Shown: positions 21,964 to 32,925 of the stretch, in pieces
Layout of the letters: each line of letters begins with the position of its first letter
Numbering within the stretch: position 1 is the first letter of the stretch
Source of the DNA: Cichorium intybus
Taxonomy: Eukaryota > Streptophyta > Magnoliopsida > Asterales > Asteraceae
Assembly (NCBI GenBank): GCA_023525715.1
Contig: CM042013.1
Coordinates: 74,864,494-74,928,493, forward strand
Direction: 5' to 3'
DNA length: 64,000 bases
Made by a program: the position numbers and the translations under genes
The notes under the pieces: model-generated
Seen by the model: the letters and a program-made list of their open reading frames with translations, nothing else
Told to the model about the DNA's origin: nothing
Database searches by the model: none

Positions 21964-23426
21964 TGTTGAATAATGTTTTTATGTTTTTATGTGACCATCA
22001 CTGAAATAAGTCGAAATGTTTTTATTAACAGTTTATTTCAGATTACATAAATTCGAGATCAACCAAACCGGAGAAAATGACGCTATGTACCAAAGAGCAA
22101 AAATGTCACCCAGCGACAGAAATCACGACCCAACAGCTCATGTGTCGCGAAATGAAGAAAATCAAAACAAAAGAAGAAAAAGGCTGGAACAGTGCAGATC
22201 GCGACCCGATCTCATCCAAATCGCGACCCGATCTGATGACACACACGTGACGCTTTGCTGACCAAGGATCGCGAGCCTATGGCAACCCGACGAGATCGCG
22301 ACCCGACCTTCCACCCATCGCGACCCGACCAGGATCGCGACCCGATCATCTATACATCGCGACCCGATCTCAGCGACCAACTCCACCGAGACGGGTAGTG
22401 GCCAGCACAAAAGCAGGGAACCACTTGAGATCACGACCCGATCTTCCACCCATCGCGACCCGACCAGGATCGCGACCCGATCATCTATACATCGCGACCC
22501 GATCTCAGCGACCAGCTCCACCGAGACGGGTAGTGGCTAGCACAAAAGCGGGAACCACTCGAGATCGCGACCCGATCCCATAAAGATCGCGACCCGATCT
22601 CCGCTGGAACAGACTATAAATTGAAGCTCTCTCTTGCTGTTTTTTAGAGCACAACACACATATCATCCAAGCTCCATACACTCTTACCCACGACCAGAAT
22701 CCTCAAGACACTCAAATCTCTGCATTTGGCAACGAGGATCAAACCGCAAAACCGCAAGAAACAAAACCTCCACCCGACACCAAACCTCAAACCTCCAAAC
22801 AACCCTTACCCGACACCAAACTCCAAACCTCTAAACAACCTTTACCCGACACCAAAAATCACCAAAACCTCATCTTACCGTGAAGAACAAGAAATCGATA
22901 TATCAAGAAAAACGCTATCTTCCGCAACTATCGATAAGTTCTTTTAAAATTATATGTGTCGTTATTGATTTATTTAAACTGTAATAAATCAACTGTACCA
23001 AACCTCCAATACACCCGAATTGAACCGTGACAACGAAAACATATGTGGACTGTATTTAACCGAGACATCTGACTTCTAACTTCTAACCTTTTTATTTATT
23101 GTAAAAACACGTTATCGTTGATAATGGCGTTTATTACATCTAACTTCTAATTTCTAACTTTTAACTTCTAACTTCTAACCTTTTTATTTATTGTAAAAAC
23201 ACGTTATCGTTGATAATGGCGTTTATTACATCTAACTTCTAACTTCTAACTTTTACTTTATTTACCGCTTTCTGTCTATTTAAATACTGTCTAGTTTAGA
23301 TTTACCGTTTTATTTTATTCCGCAACCCTTTTTTATTCCGCATAATATAGATATAATACATATCTGTCACACGGTAATAGGCTTAAAAACCTTGTTCGTG
23401 GAGATCAGTTATCATATTTTTCAACA
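21964..23426 (+). repeat. 5' LTR of Copia-B (1463 bp)
   Basis: Same family as Copia-A LTRs. The U3 dyad array is rearranged: a block of about 120 bp with several GATCGCGACCCGATC-type motifs is present twice (about 22310-22430 and 22440-22550). TATAAATT at 22615-22622. The sequence after the TATA differs from Copia-A for about 100 bp (22620-22720), so the R region has diverged. Confidence 0.93.
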
Positions 23427-23428
23427 AT

Positions 23429-23440
23429 TGGTATCAGAGC
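23429..23440 (+). other. Primer binding site of Copia-B
   Basis: TGGTATCAGAGC two bases after the 5' LTR, as in Copia-A. Confidence 0.9.
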
Positions 23441-23598
23441 TTGTGTGATTTAATCTGAAATTTTTGTCGTGAACTTTTGTGTAGCGTTTTTATAAACCAC
23501 CAATAAGTTTCCTTTAAAAATTTCATCTTAATATCACTTGTTCATCAAAACAAAAAAAAATCTTAAAATATTAAAAAAAAAAAAGGATCAACCCAAAA

Positions 23599-24936
23599 AT
23601 GTCTTCCACAACCTACTCAAGAGCTCCATATGTCATCGATCAGGTATGGTCTATGATCTCAGATCTCGGTCTTTCAAAAACACCATTTGAGTCCCACATG
23701 ACTAAGATTGAGAACAGTTTGAAAGCTGATCTCAAACTATATCATGACACAATAGTCAAATCTGATATCTGCAAATCTGAATTACAAACCTTGCAACTCA
23801 GATTTGGAGAATCAACAAGGACTAGAGACAAACTTGAAAGAGACGCCGAACGAAAATCAGAAGAATATAATCACGTCTTAGATCAATTAAATGTAGCTCT
23901 AAAACAAAAAAAGGACTTAGAAATGAAAAATCAATCTGTTTTTCCATCTGAAATAAAAGATACCTTAGAAATAGAAGTCCTTCAGTTAAAAATAAAAATT
24001 CAAGATTTAACTGACAAAAACAATGGTTTGATTCTAAAATTAGATGATTCTTCAAAACAAATCAAACTTCTTGAATCCGAGAATCAAAGATTCCAAGGAA
24101 AATTGGATTCTATCAATATTGCCAGAAAATTGAGTGATGATGTTTTCATTAAAGCAAACAACTTAGGAACTGGCAAAATTGATACGAATTATAAACCTGG
24201 AATTGGAAGAGAATCTTTCGAAATCGAACAAGCCAAACAAGAAACCAGGACTAATAGTGAAAACTCTGAATCAACTCTAACAGATCTATCCACATCTGTT
24301 AATGAGGAAAATTCAGACGACGAAACAGTTATCAACTGTAACCCAGATGATACTGATTTCACTGTTTCCAAAAGATCTTTCACTAATAGGTCTTCAACCC
24401 ACCAAATCCAAATAACCAACCAAAACTCCTTTTACGAGAAAGGCAGTACCTCTAAACCAATTGCTCTTCAAAAGGAACAAGGCAAACCCAAAGTTTTCAA
24501 ACAAACCCAAAAGAAACCTTTAAAACCAGCTTCTGTGCCACAAAAACAAACTTTGAATCCAAAACAAAAACCTTTTCAAAAACCGATTCAAAGTCACTTT
24601 CAAAAGATAAACTTCAATCTCTCAAGGAACTTTCGGAAACCATCATTTCATCAAATTCCATTCAATCATCAAAGTGTTTTCCAAAACCATCCAAATCCCA
24701 GATACAAAGAAAGGTTATCAAACAGATCTTCACATATAAGATACCTTTCACAAAATCAAAGACCATTTCAAATGACAGGTTTTCAAAAACAAATCTTAAA
24801 TTGGGAAAATCTGATAAGTCAAATCAAGCCTCAACCACTTCGTCCAATTAACAGAAACCATAATGATTTCAAATCACCGAAAACCATTAACAAATCAGGA
24901 CCCACCATGGTTTGGGTACCTAAAATTTCTCTCTAA
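23599..24936 (+). CDS. Copia-B truncated gag: coiled-coil protein of 445 residues
   Basis: The first codons (MSSTTYS) match the Copia-A gag start. The sequence then jumps to the equivalent of Copia-A position 3681, deleting 1321 bp across a CAA microhomology. The frame stays open for 445 codons to TAA 24934-24936 and encodes the Lys/Glu-rich coiled coil, the Asp/Ser-rich stretch and the basic Gln/Phe tail ending GPTMVWVPKIS. The zinc knuckle and the main gag domain are gone. An open frame of this length in a recent element suggests it has been tolerated or used, for example as a protein that co-assembles with full-length gag; that is inference. Confidence 0.8.
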   Translation: MSSTTYSRAPYVIDQVWSMISDLGLSKTPFESHMTKIENSLKADLKLYHDTIVKSDICKSELQTLQLRFGESTRTRDKLERDAERKSEEYNHVLDQLNVALKQKKDLEMKNQSVFPSEIKDTLEIEVLQLKIKIQDLTDKNNGLILKLDDSSKQIKLLESENQRFQGKLDSINIARKLSDDVFIKANNLGTGKIDTNYKPGIGRESFEIEQAKQETRTNSENSESTLTDLSTSVNEENSDDETVINCNPDDTDFTVSKRSFTNRSSTHQIQITNQNSFYEKGSTSKPIALQKEQGKPKVFKQTQKKPLKPASVPQKQTLNPKQKPFQKPIQSHFQKINFNLSRNFRKPSFHQIPFNHQSVFQNHPNPRYKERLSNRSSHIRYLSQNQRPFQMTGFQKQILNWENLISQIKPQPLRPINRNHNDFKSPKTINKSGPTMVWVPKISL

Positions 24937-25383
24937 TTGCAGGTACTTTGTGCTGGAGAGCCCAAGGATGATACATGGTATATCGATAGTGGCCGTTCCA
25001 AGCATATGACAACAAACCATAGCCTTCTACAAGACTTCAAACCCACACTACCTCCGATGCAGAAACTTCACAATCAAACCAAAATGATGCGGATCCAATC
25101 GAGGAGGAACCACCAAAACCAGAACCCTCCAAAAACACCCCAATCCACCTGTCCAAATGATCCCAATGCATCATTTATGGGAGAACCACCAAAACCAAAT
25201 TCCTCTTTAAACAATCCCAATCTACCTATCCAAAATGATCCCAGTGCATCATTTATGGGGGAACTCTCGTTACCCCATTCTCACCCCCAAACCGAAATTT
25301 ACCAAAAACATTCAAATAACCAAAATTTTCAAAAACATTCAGAAAAACAAATCTTCAAAAATACAATAAAAGACTTGTCATAA
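24937..25383 (+). pseudogene. Copia-B protease stub and collapsed pol
   Basis: In frame after the gag stop, TTG CAG leads to the protease motif WYIDSGRSKHMT (the Cys of Copia-A replaced by Arg). At about 25047 the sequence jumps to the equivalent of Copia-A 6645, after integrase, and later (about 25290) from the pre-RT region to the 3' noncoding region near 8640. RT and RNase H are absent. The in-frame reading continues for 148 codons but is not a pol protein. Confidence 0.8.
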
Positions 25384-26723
25384 TAAGCTTTTATAGAACC
25401 ATGTGATTAACATCTTCTCGACTAAATTTTCAGATACTTATGCTCGATGAATGTTCTCAGTTATATTGATTCTTAATTAAAGAGAAGGTTCAAATTTCAA
25501 ACATTTTTGTTATGTACATTCTCCTATTCCCTTTGAATTTATTTCAATTATAACGATTTTATCTGTAAAGGGACATAAGATCAGGAGATTCAGATGAAAA
25601 CCAAACCCATGTGAGAAATTGTGCCTCGTCTTTAACTGCTAAGTGGAATTCATTTCTATGAGCAAAGGTGTTTTCATGATGACTTATAGGATTTATACTC
25701 TTATACCGTGATGCTAGTCTCATTTTTGCTTAGATATCAAAATGACCAGGGACGATACCTTCATTTCCTTATATATTAGACAAACTGTCTATTATATCAT
25801 CTATCCCTATCCTCAATCATACCACTTCAAAGAAAAGCTTCATCATCTGGCATAACGAATCTGACAAATGAAGAAACGACAAAGTCATATCCAACAAAAG
25901 CTGTCAACAAATCACAATTAGTAACCACATCAGATATCTTTTACACAATGTGTATTCACACAAATCAAGAAAAGATAAAGACAAAGGTGAACACCTCACC
26001 AAAGAAAAAGAAGATTTACAACAACAAATCCATCAAGACAGACACCTCTCAAAACAACGAATTTTCAAAATGCTTTATCAAATATAGCTGTCAAAACCAA
26101 AGATTTACCGGGATACTGTAGCCTTCATAATTGAATATTCTTAGTTGCAAACTGCACTATGAAAATTTCTAAAACCCTCTACATGTATTTACCGACGGAG
26201 AGAGAGTAAACATCAATGGCATGAATGAAGAAACCCGCTGAGTAATGCCGAAACCAGTCTTATGTGATTGATTATCTAATATGAAGACCAAGTGACTAAA
26301 GTATATAGGTATAAATCCACATTAAGCATAAGTCAACACCTTCAAACTGAGAGATATCACTCATCTTTAGTGATTATACACCCGTTCTGCACCCAGAACA
26401 AACAAACACCTCAGTCAAGTGTGAGCTATACCTATGAGCGTTCATCTGAATCGACCTATTAAGATCACTTGTCGTCTTTATAAATGCTATAAAATCTTAA
26501 GGAATATTATGAAAATACATATACAAAAACCTTTTGATAATCGAACTCGAGACTTTGATTCAGAAACAAATATTCTTGACAAACATTTTTCAAAACACAA
26601 GTAAAATCTAGTCACACTCTTTCAAAACAAGTGATATGGTTTTATAAATGTCTTATCCAAATTTCAAGAATTTCAATCAAACATTTTACTCCTCATTTCA
26701 TTAATGATCACATAGGGGGAAAT
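25384..26723 (+). other. 3' noncoding region of Copia-B
   Basis: Nearly collinear with Copia-A 8743-10083 with only scattered changes, ending in the same purine tract. No gene. Confidence 0.85.
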
Positions 26724-28164
26724 TGTTGAATAATGTTTTTATGTTTTTATGTGACCATCACTGAAATAAGTCGAAATGTTTTTATTAACAGTTTATTTCA
26801 GATTACATAAATTCGAGATCAACCAAACCGGAGAAAATGACGCTATGTACCAAAGAGCAAAAATGTCACCCAGCGACAGAAATCACGACCCAACAGCTCA
26901 TGTGTCGCGAAATGAAGAAAATCAAAACAAAAGAAGAAAAAGGCTGGAACAGTGCAGATCGCGACCCGATCTCATCCAAATCGCGACCCGATCTGATGAC
27001 ACACACGTGACGCTTTGCTGACCAAGGATCGCGAGCCTATGGTAACCCGACTAGATCGCGACCCGACCTTCCACCCATCGCGACCCGACCAGGATCGCGA
27101 CCCGATCATCTATACATCGCGACCCGATCTCAGCGACCAACTCCACCGAGACGGGTAGTGGCCAGCACAAAAGCAGGGAACCACTTGAGATCACGACCCG
27201 ATCTTCCACCCATCGCGACCCGACCAGGATCGCGACCCGATCATCTATACATCGCGACCCGATCTCAGCGACCAGCTCCACCGAGACGGGTAGTGGCCAG
27301 CACAAAAGCGGGAACCACTCGAGATCGCGACCCGATCTCCGCTGGAACAGACTATAAATTGAAGCTCTCTCTTGCTGTTTTTTAGAGCACAACACACATA
27401 TCATCCAAGCTCCATACACTCTTACCCACGACCAGAAACCTCAAGACACTCAAATCTCTGCATTTGGCAACGAGGATCAAACCGCAAAACCGCAAGAAAC
27501 AAAACCTCCACCCGACACCAAACCTCAAACCTCCAAACAACCCTTACCCGACACCAAACTCCAAACCTCTAAACAACCTCTACCCGACACCAAAAATCAC
27601 CAAAACCTCATCTTACCGTGAAGAACAAGAAATCGATATATCAAGAAAAACGCTATCTTCCGCAACTATCGATAAGTTCTTTTAAAATTATATGTGTCGT
27701 TATTGATTTATTTAAACTGTAATAAATCAACTGTACCAAACCTCCAATACACCCGAATTGAACCGTGACAACGAAAACATATGTGGACTGTATTTAACCG
27801 AGACATCTGACTTCTAACTTCTAACCTTTTTATTTATTGTAAAAACACGTTATCGTTGATAATGGCGTTTATTACATCTAACTTCTAATTTCTAACTTTT
27901 AACTTCTAACTTCTAACCTTTTTATTTATTGTAAAAACACGTTATCGTTGATAATGGCGTTTATTACATCTAACTTCTAACTTCTAACTTTTACTTTATT
28001 TACCGCTTTCTGTCTATTTAAATACTGTCTAGTTTAGATTTACCGTTTTATTTTATTCCGCAACCCTTTTTTATTCCGCATAATATAGATATAATACATA
28101 TCTGTCACACGGTAATAGGCTTAAAAACCTTGTTCGTGGAGATCAGTTATCGTATTTTTCAACA
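26724..28164 (+). repeat. 3' LTR of Copia-B (1441 bp)
   Basis: Lacks 22 bp (one motif unit) present near 22575-22597 of the 5' LTR. Otherwise it has about six substitutions relative to the 5' LTR. Confidence 0.93.
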
Positions 28165-28258
28165 GAAACTTCTTTTTGAATTAATGAAGTCATTTTAGAA
28201 AAAAAAATGTTTTAATTATTAAACCCTAGCGAGGGGTGTCACAATTTGGTATCAGAGC
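28165..28258 (+). repeat. Gypsy 5' LTR end and primer binding site
   Basis: 28165-28243 continues the Gypsy LTR to GGGGTGTCACA, matching the end of the 3' LTR at 35202. TGGTATCAGAGC at 28247-28258 is the initiator tRNA-Met PBS. Confidence 0.9.
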
Positions 28259-28382
28259 ATTGGTTTAAGTGAATTAGGTACTAGGATTAGTACTTAGACT
28301 TAAACTTAAGGTGCTCGTGAGTGAGGGTTATGTATTAGTTAACTAATTATATACCACAAGATTAATGTTTATCTTTCTCAGA

Positions 28383-31300
28383 ATGGTGAACACTCGTAGC
28401 ATGGTCCCGTCGGGTGAAGTTCAAGGAAGTGGGGCAGGTGATGAGGCTCAATCACAACCCATTTCCCTTGCAAGCATTGAGAAGATGATGCTTGATTTAA
28501 TGGCCAAGCAAGAAGTAAAGATGATTGGTAAGATGAAAGAGTTAATGGAGGATCAAGAAGTACGTTTGAGAGACGAAGTGAAGAACTTGTTTGGGGATAA
28601 CACCGCTTCGGGTGGGCATGATACAAGTAGCTCGTATGATAGTATGCAACATGGACCTCCTAGTAACACTGTGTCCCAAGACATGGTAACACCCGGGAAA
28701 AGGTGCAGCTTCAAGGACTTCAACTCTTGCAAGCCACCTACTTACAATGGGACTCTAGACCCGGTTGTACTTCACAATTGGGTAATTGAGATCGAAATGT
28801 CCTTTTATGCTTGTCAATGCGGTGATGATCAACGCGTGAACTTCGTAATCACTACTCTCAAGGAAACGGCTCTTGAGTGGTGGTTGGAGACTAAAGAAAT
28901 GATGGAGTTGCATGTGTTGGAGAGCCTAACTTGGGATGTATTCTTGGAAAAGATGAAGGAGAGGTTTTGTACTAAAGAAGAGATCCGTGATCTTGAAAGA
29001 AAGTTTCTTGACTTGAAGAAAGACAAAATGACTATCACGGAGTACAATGCTAAATTCCGGAAACTTTTGAGCTTTGCTAGAAGATTAGCCCCAGATGAAG
29101 CCACTAAAGTGGATCAATACGTGGGAGGTTTGCCTTGGAACTACCGACTTAACTTTGAAGCTGCTACTCTTGAAGTTGCCATGAGAAAGGCAAGGAAGAT
29201 TGAGAAGACATTAGAAGAACGAGACAAGGAGAGACCTCAATTTGCAAACAAGAGGAAGGAAGGCCACGACTCGCGTGGAAAAGGAGCAACCGAACAAAAG
29301 AAACTGAAATTTGATAGTAGGGGAAAGAGTAGTGAAGCCATATCCAAAGCCAAGGAAGATGGTACGTGTTTCAAGTGTGGTGAAAAGGGACATTTCTCAA
29401 ACGCGTGTCCTAAGGGTTTCAAGTGCTACCAATGTGGGGATTTCGGGCACAAGGCGAACGAGTGCACCACAAAGAGGAAAGAAGGTAGTGGAGGTGGGAG
29501 AAGCGAAGCACCTCGAACTCGAGGAAGGGCTTTTCAAATGACTGAAGAGGAAGCTAGGGAGAAGGCAAATGTGGTGTCAGGTATATTTCTTGTTAACTCT
29601 CTACCCGCTTCTATGCTTTTTGATTCGGGGGCTACTTATTCCCATGTGTCACCTAATTTTGCAAAAAGACTACAATTACCTTTGCATAAGCTTGAGTATG
29701 AACTAGTGATAGATGTAGCGGGTGGTGCAAGAAAAATTGTGAGTAAAGAGATATCGCATGTAAAGGTGGAGTGTAATGGGGCGGAATTTTGGGTTGATCT
29801 CATACTATTGGATGTTGGTGGATTTGATGTCGTACTTGGAATGGATTGGCTTGCAAAGTATGACGCTGAAATTCTATATGGAAAGAAAATGGTGAGAGTG
29901 AAGACATCCGAAGGAGAACCGATTCTTATTTATGGAGACAAAAGAAGAGTGCCCACTAGTGTGATCAACGTGATGAAAGCAAGAAGATGTTTGAGAAAGG
30001 GTTGTCAATCTTACTTGGCGTATGTGGTAGACACAGTGAAGGAAAAGAAGACTTTGGGGGATATTGAAGTGGTGCGGGATTATCCCGAGGTTTTTCCCGA
30101 TGATCTACCCGGTTTGCCACCGGATCGTCAAGTGGAGTTTCGTATCGATTTGGTACCCGGAACTGTGCCTTTAGCCAAAGCTCCATATCGTTTAGCGCCC
30201 GCGGAATTAAAAGAGTTGATGACCCAATTGCAAGAGCTTCTTGATAAGGGCTTCATTAGGCCTAGCTCTTCCCCTTGGGGAGCTCTAATCTTATTTGTGA
30301 AGAAAAAGGATGGCTCCATGAGAATGTGCATTGATTACCGGGATCTCAACAAAGTGACTATCAAGAACCGGTATCCTCTACCTCGTATTGATGATTTATT
30401 CGATCAATTGCAAGGTGCGGGTTACTTTTCAAAAATTGATCTTCGGTCGGGTTATCATCAATTGAAGGTAAAAGATGAAGACGTAGAGAAGACGGCCTTT
30501 CGAACAAGATATGGGCATTTTGAGTTTCTTGTAATGCCTTTCGGGCTAACTAATGCACCCGCAGCTTTCATGGATCTCATGAATCGGGTGTGTAAACCGT
30601 TCATTGACAAGTTTGTGATTGTGTTTATTGATGACATCCTCATTTACTCAAAGTCGGAGGCAGAGCATAAAGAACATTTGAAGATGGTACTCGAAACTCT
30701 AAAAAGAGAAAAGTTGTATGCAAAGTTGTCAAAGTGCGAGTTTTGGATCGGGAAAGTTCAATTTCTTGGGCACGTAGTGAATAAAGACGGAATTAAAGTG
30801 GACCCGGCAAAGATTGAAGCGGTAATGAATTGGGAGAAACCGAAGAATCCAACCGAAATAAGAAGCTTTCTTGGATTGGCGGGATATTATAGACGTTTTA
30901 TAGAAGGGTTTTCCAAGACTGCATGTCCGTTGACTTCGTTGACCAAGAAGAATGAGAAGTTTGTATGGACCGACAAACAAGATGAGGCGTTTGAGTTGTT
31001 GAAGAAGAAGATGTGTGAAGCTCCTATTTTGTCCCTTCCGGAGGGCACCGAAGATTTTGCGGTTTACAGTGACGCGTCGGGTTTAGGAATTGGATGTGTT
31101 CTCACTCAAAGAGGAAAGGTTATTGCTTACACGTCACGTCAGTTGAAGGAGCACGAGTTGAATTATCCCACTCATGATAAGGAGTTGGCGGCCGTGATTC
31201 ATGCATTGAAGATTTGGAGGCATTATCTTTATGGCACTCAATGCAAACTCTTTACGGATCATCAAAGTTTGCAATATTTATTTAATCAAAAGGACTTAAA

Positions 31301-32913
31301 CGCGAGGCAAAGGCGGTGGATTGAAGTGTTCAAGGATTATGATTGTGAAATCCTCTATCATCCGGGTAAAGCGAACATTGTGGCGGATGCTTTGAGTAGA
31401 AAAGAAATTAGTGAGAAAAGAAGAGTTAAAGCATTAAGAATTGAAGTGGTATCCACACTAGTTGACATGTTGAAGAGTGTTCAAGAAAGAGCTCAAGAAG
31501 AGGGTAACATTAAAGAAGAAAGACTTGGCAAGTCAGTGATCTTTGAAGAAAATTCTCACGGATTGAAAACATTTCAAAGTCGTGTTTGGGTACCGTTGTA
31601 TGGTGGAAAAAGAGAATTAATTCTTGATGAGGCTCATAAGACCAAATATTCCATTCATCCCGGGTGTACAAAAATGTATATGGATTTGAAGCCATTGTAT
31701 TGGTGGCCGACCATGAAAGTGGATATTGCAAAGTATGTCAACAAGTGTTTAACGTGCTCTTTAGTGAAAACCGAGCATCAAAGACCTTATGGGGATCTTG
31801 AGCCGTTGGAGGTCCCGGAATGGAAGTGGGAAAGGATCACTATGGATTTTGTTACCAAGTTACCGCGAACAAGAAGTGGTCATGATATGATTTGGGTCAT
31901 TGTGGACCGGTTGACTAAAAGTGCATTGTTTCTTGCGGCGAGAGAAACATGGCCTGTTGATAAGTTTGCGGAACTATATAGGGATGAAGTCATTCGGAGG
32001 CACGGAGTGCCATTATCAATTGTGTCGGATCGGGACAGTCGGTTTACATCACATTTTTGGAAAAGCATGCAAGAGGTGTTGGGAACCAAGTTATGTTTGA
32101 GTACGGCTTATCATCCTCAAACCGATGGGCAAAGTGAGAGGACGATTCAAACGCTTGAGGATATGCTACGTGCTTGTGTGTTGGATTTTGGGGGAAGTTA
32201 GGATAGACATCTTCCTTTGATTGAGTTTTCTTACAACAATAGTTACCATTCATCCATAAATATGGCTCCGTATGAAGCTTTGTATGGAAGAAAGTGTAGA
32301 TCACCTTCATGTTGGTTACAGGCGGGAGAAAAGGTGTTGGTGGGGCCTAGTTTGATTCAAGAAACCACGGAAAAAGTGGAGGTGATCAGGGAACGGATGA
32401 AGGCGGCCCAAAGTAGACAAAAGAGTTATGCCAATTTGAAGAATCGACCCATGACATTTCAAGTGGGAGATCAAGTGTTACTTAAGGTGTCACCTTGGAG
32501 AGGAATCATACGTTTTGGGAAAAGGGGAAAGCTTAATCCAAGGTATATTGGACCGTTGAATGTGTTGGAGAAGATTGGAAAACAAGCTTATAGACTTGAG
32601 TTTGCCACCGGAGTTGCATGGAATTCATAATGTTTTCCACGTGTGTTATCTTAGGAAGTGGCTTGGGGATAAGGTCGACTTCCTACCTTTAGAGGAAATT
32701 CGGGTGGATGAAAACAAAAGACTCATAGAAGAACCTGAGGAGATTTTGGATAGAAAAGTTAAAAAGCTAAGGAAAAAGATGATCGAGCTAGTTCTTGTCA
32801 AATGGAAACATTCGTCGGGAGCAAATCTCACGTGGGAAACGGAAGAAGAAATACGGGAGAGATATCCACATCTTTTTGGAGAAGCCGAGATTCCGAGGAC
32901 GGGATCTTCTTAA
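28383..32913 (+). pseudogene. Gypsy gag-pol polyprotein with chromodomain-like tail (two lesions)
   Basis: Start chosen at ATG 28383 (MVNTRS), typical for the group. Order: retrotransposon gag (about residues 110-250); two CCHC knuckles (CFKCGEKGHFSNAC and CYQCGDFGHKANEC, near 327); aspartic protease LFDSGATYSHV (near 413); RT with VFIDDILIY (near 749); RNase H from YSDASGLGIG (near 893) with YPTHDKELAAV; integrase HHCC finger (near 1090) and core with DFV, VSDRDSRF and the SERT glutamate; and a tail reading LTWETEEEIRERYPHLF, chromodomain-like. Lesions: TAG at 32199-32201 where Trp (TGG) is expected, and an extra T near 32600 that shifts the frame before the tail. All other domains read through. 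Confidence 0.92.
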
Positions 32914-32925
32914 AGGGAAGGTAAT

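Larger units (their letters stand above)
21964..28164 (+). mobile_element. Copia-B: recently moved non-autonomous derivative of the Copia-A family
   Basis: 6201 bp with LTRs at 21964-23426 and 26724-28164 and a perfect target duplication GAAAC (21959-21963, 28165-28169). The LTRs differ by about six substitutions and one 22-bp deletion in the 3' copy, so the insertion is recent. The interior lacks the first half of gag, most of protease and all of integrase, RT and RNase H. It keeps PBS, leader, the coiled-coil half of gag as an open frame, and the 1.4-kb 3' noncoding region. It must have been mobilised by proteins from another copy. Confidence 0.94.
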
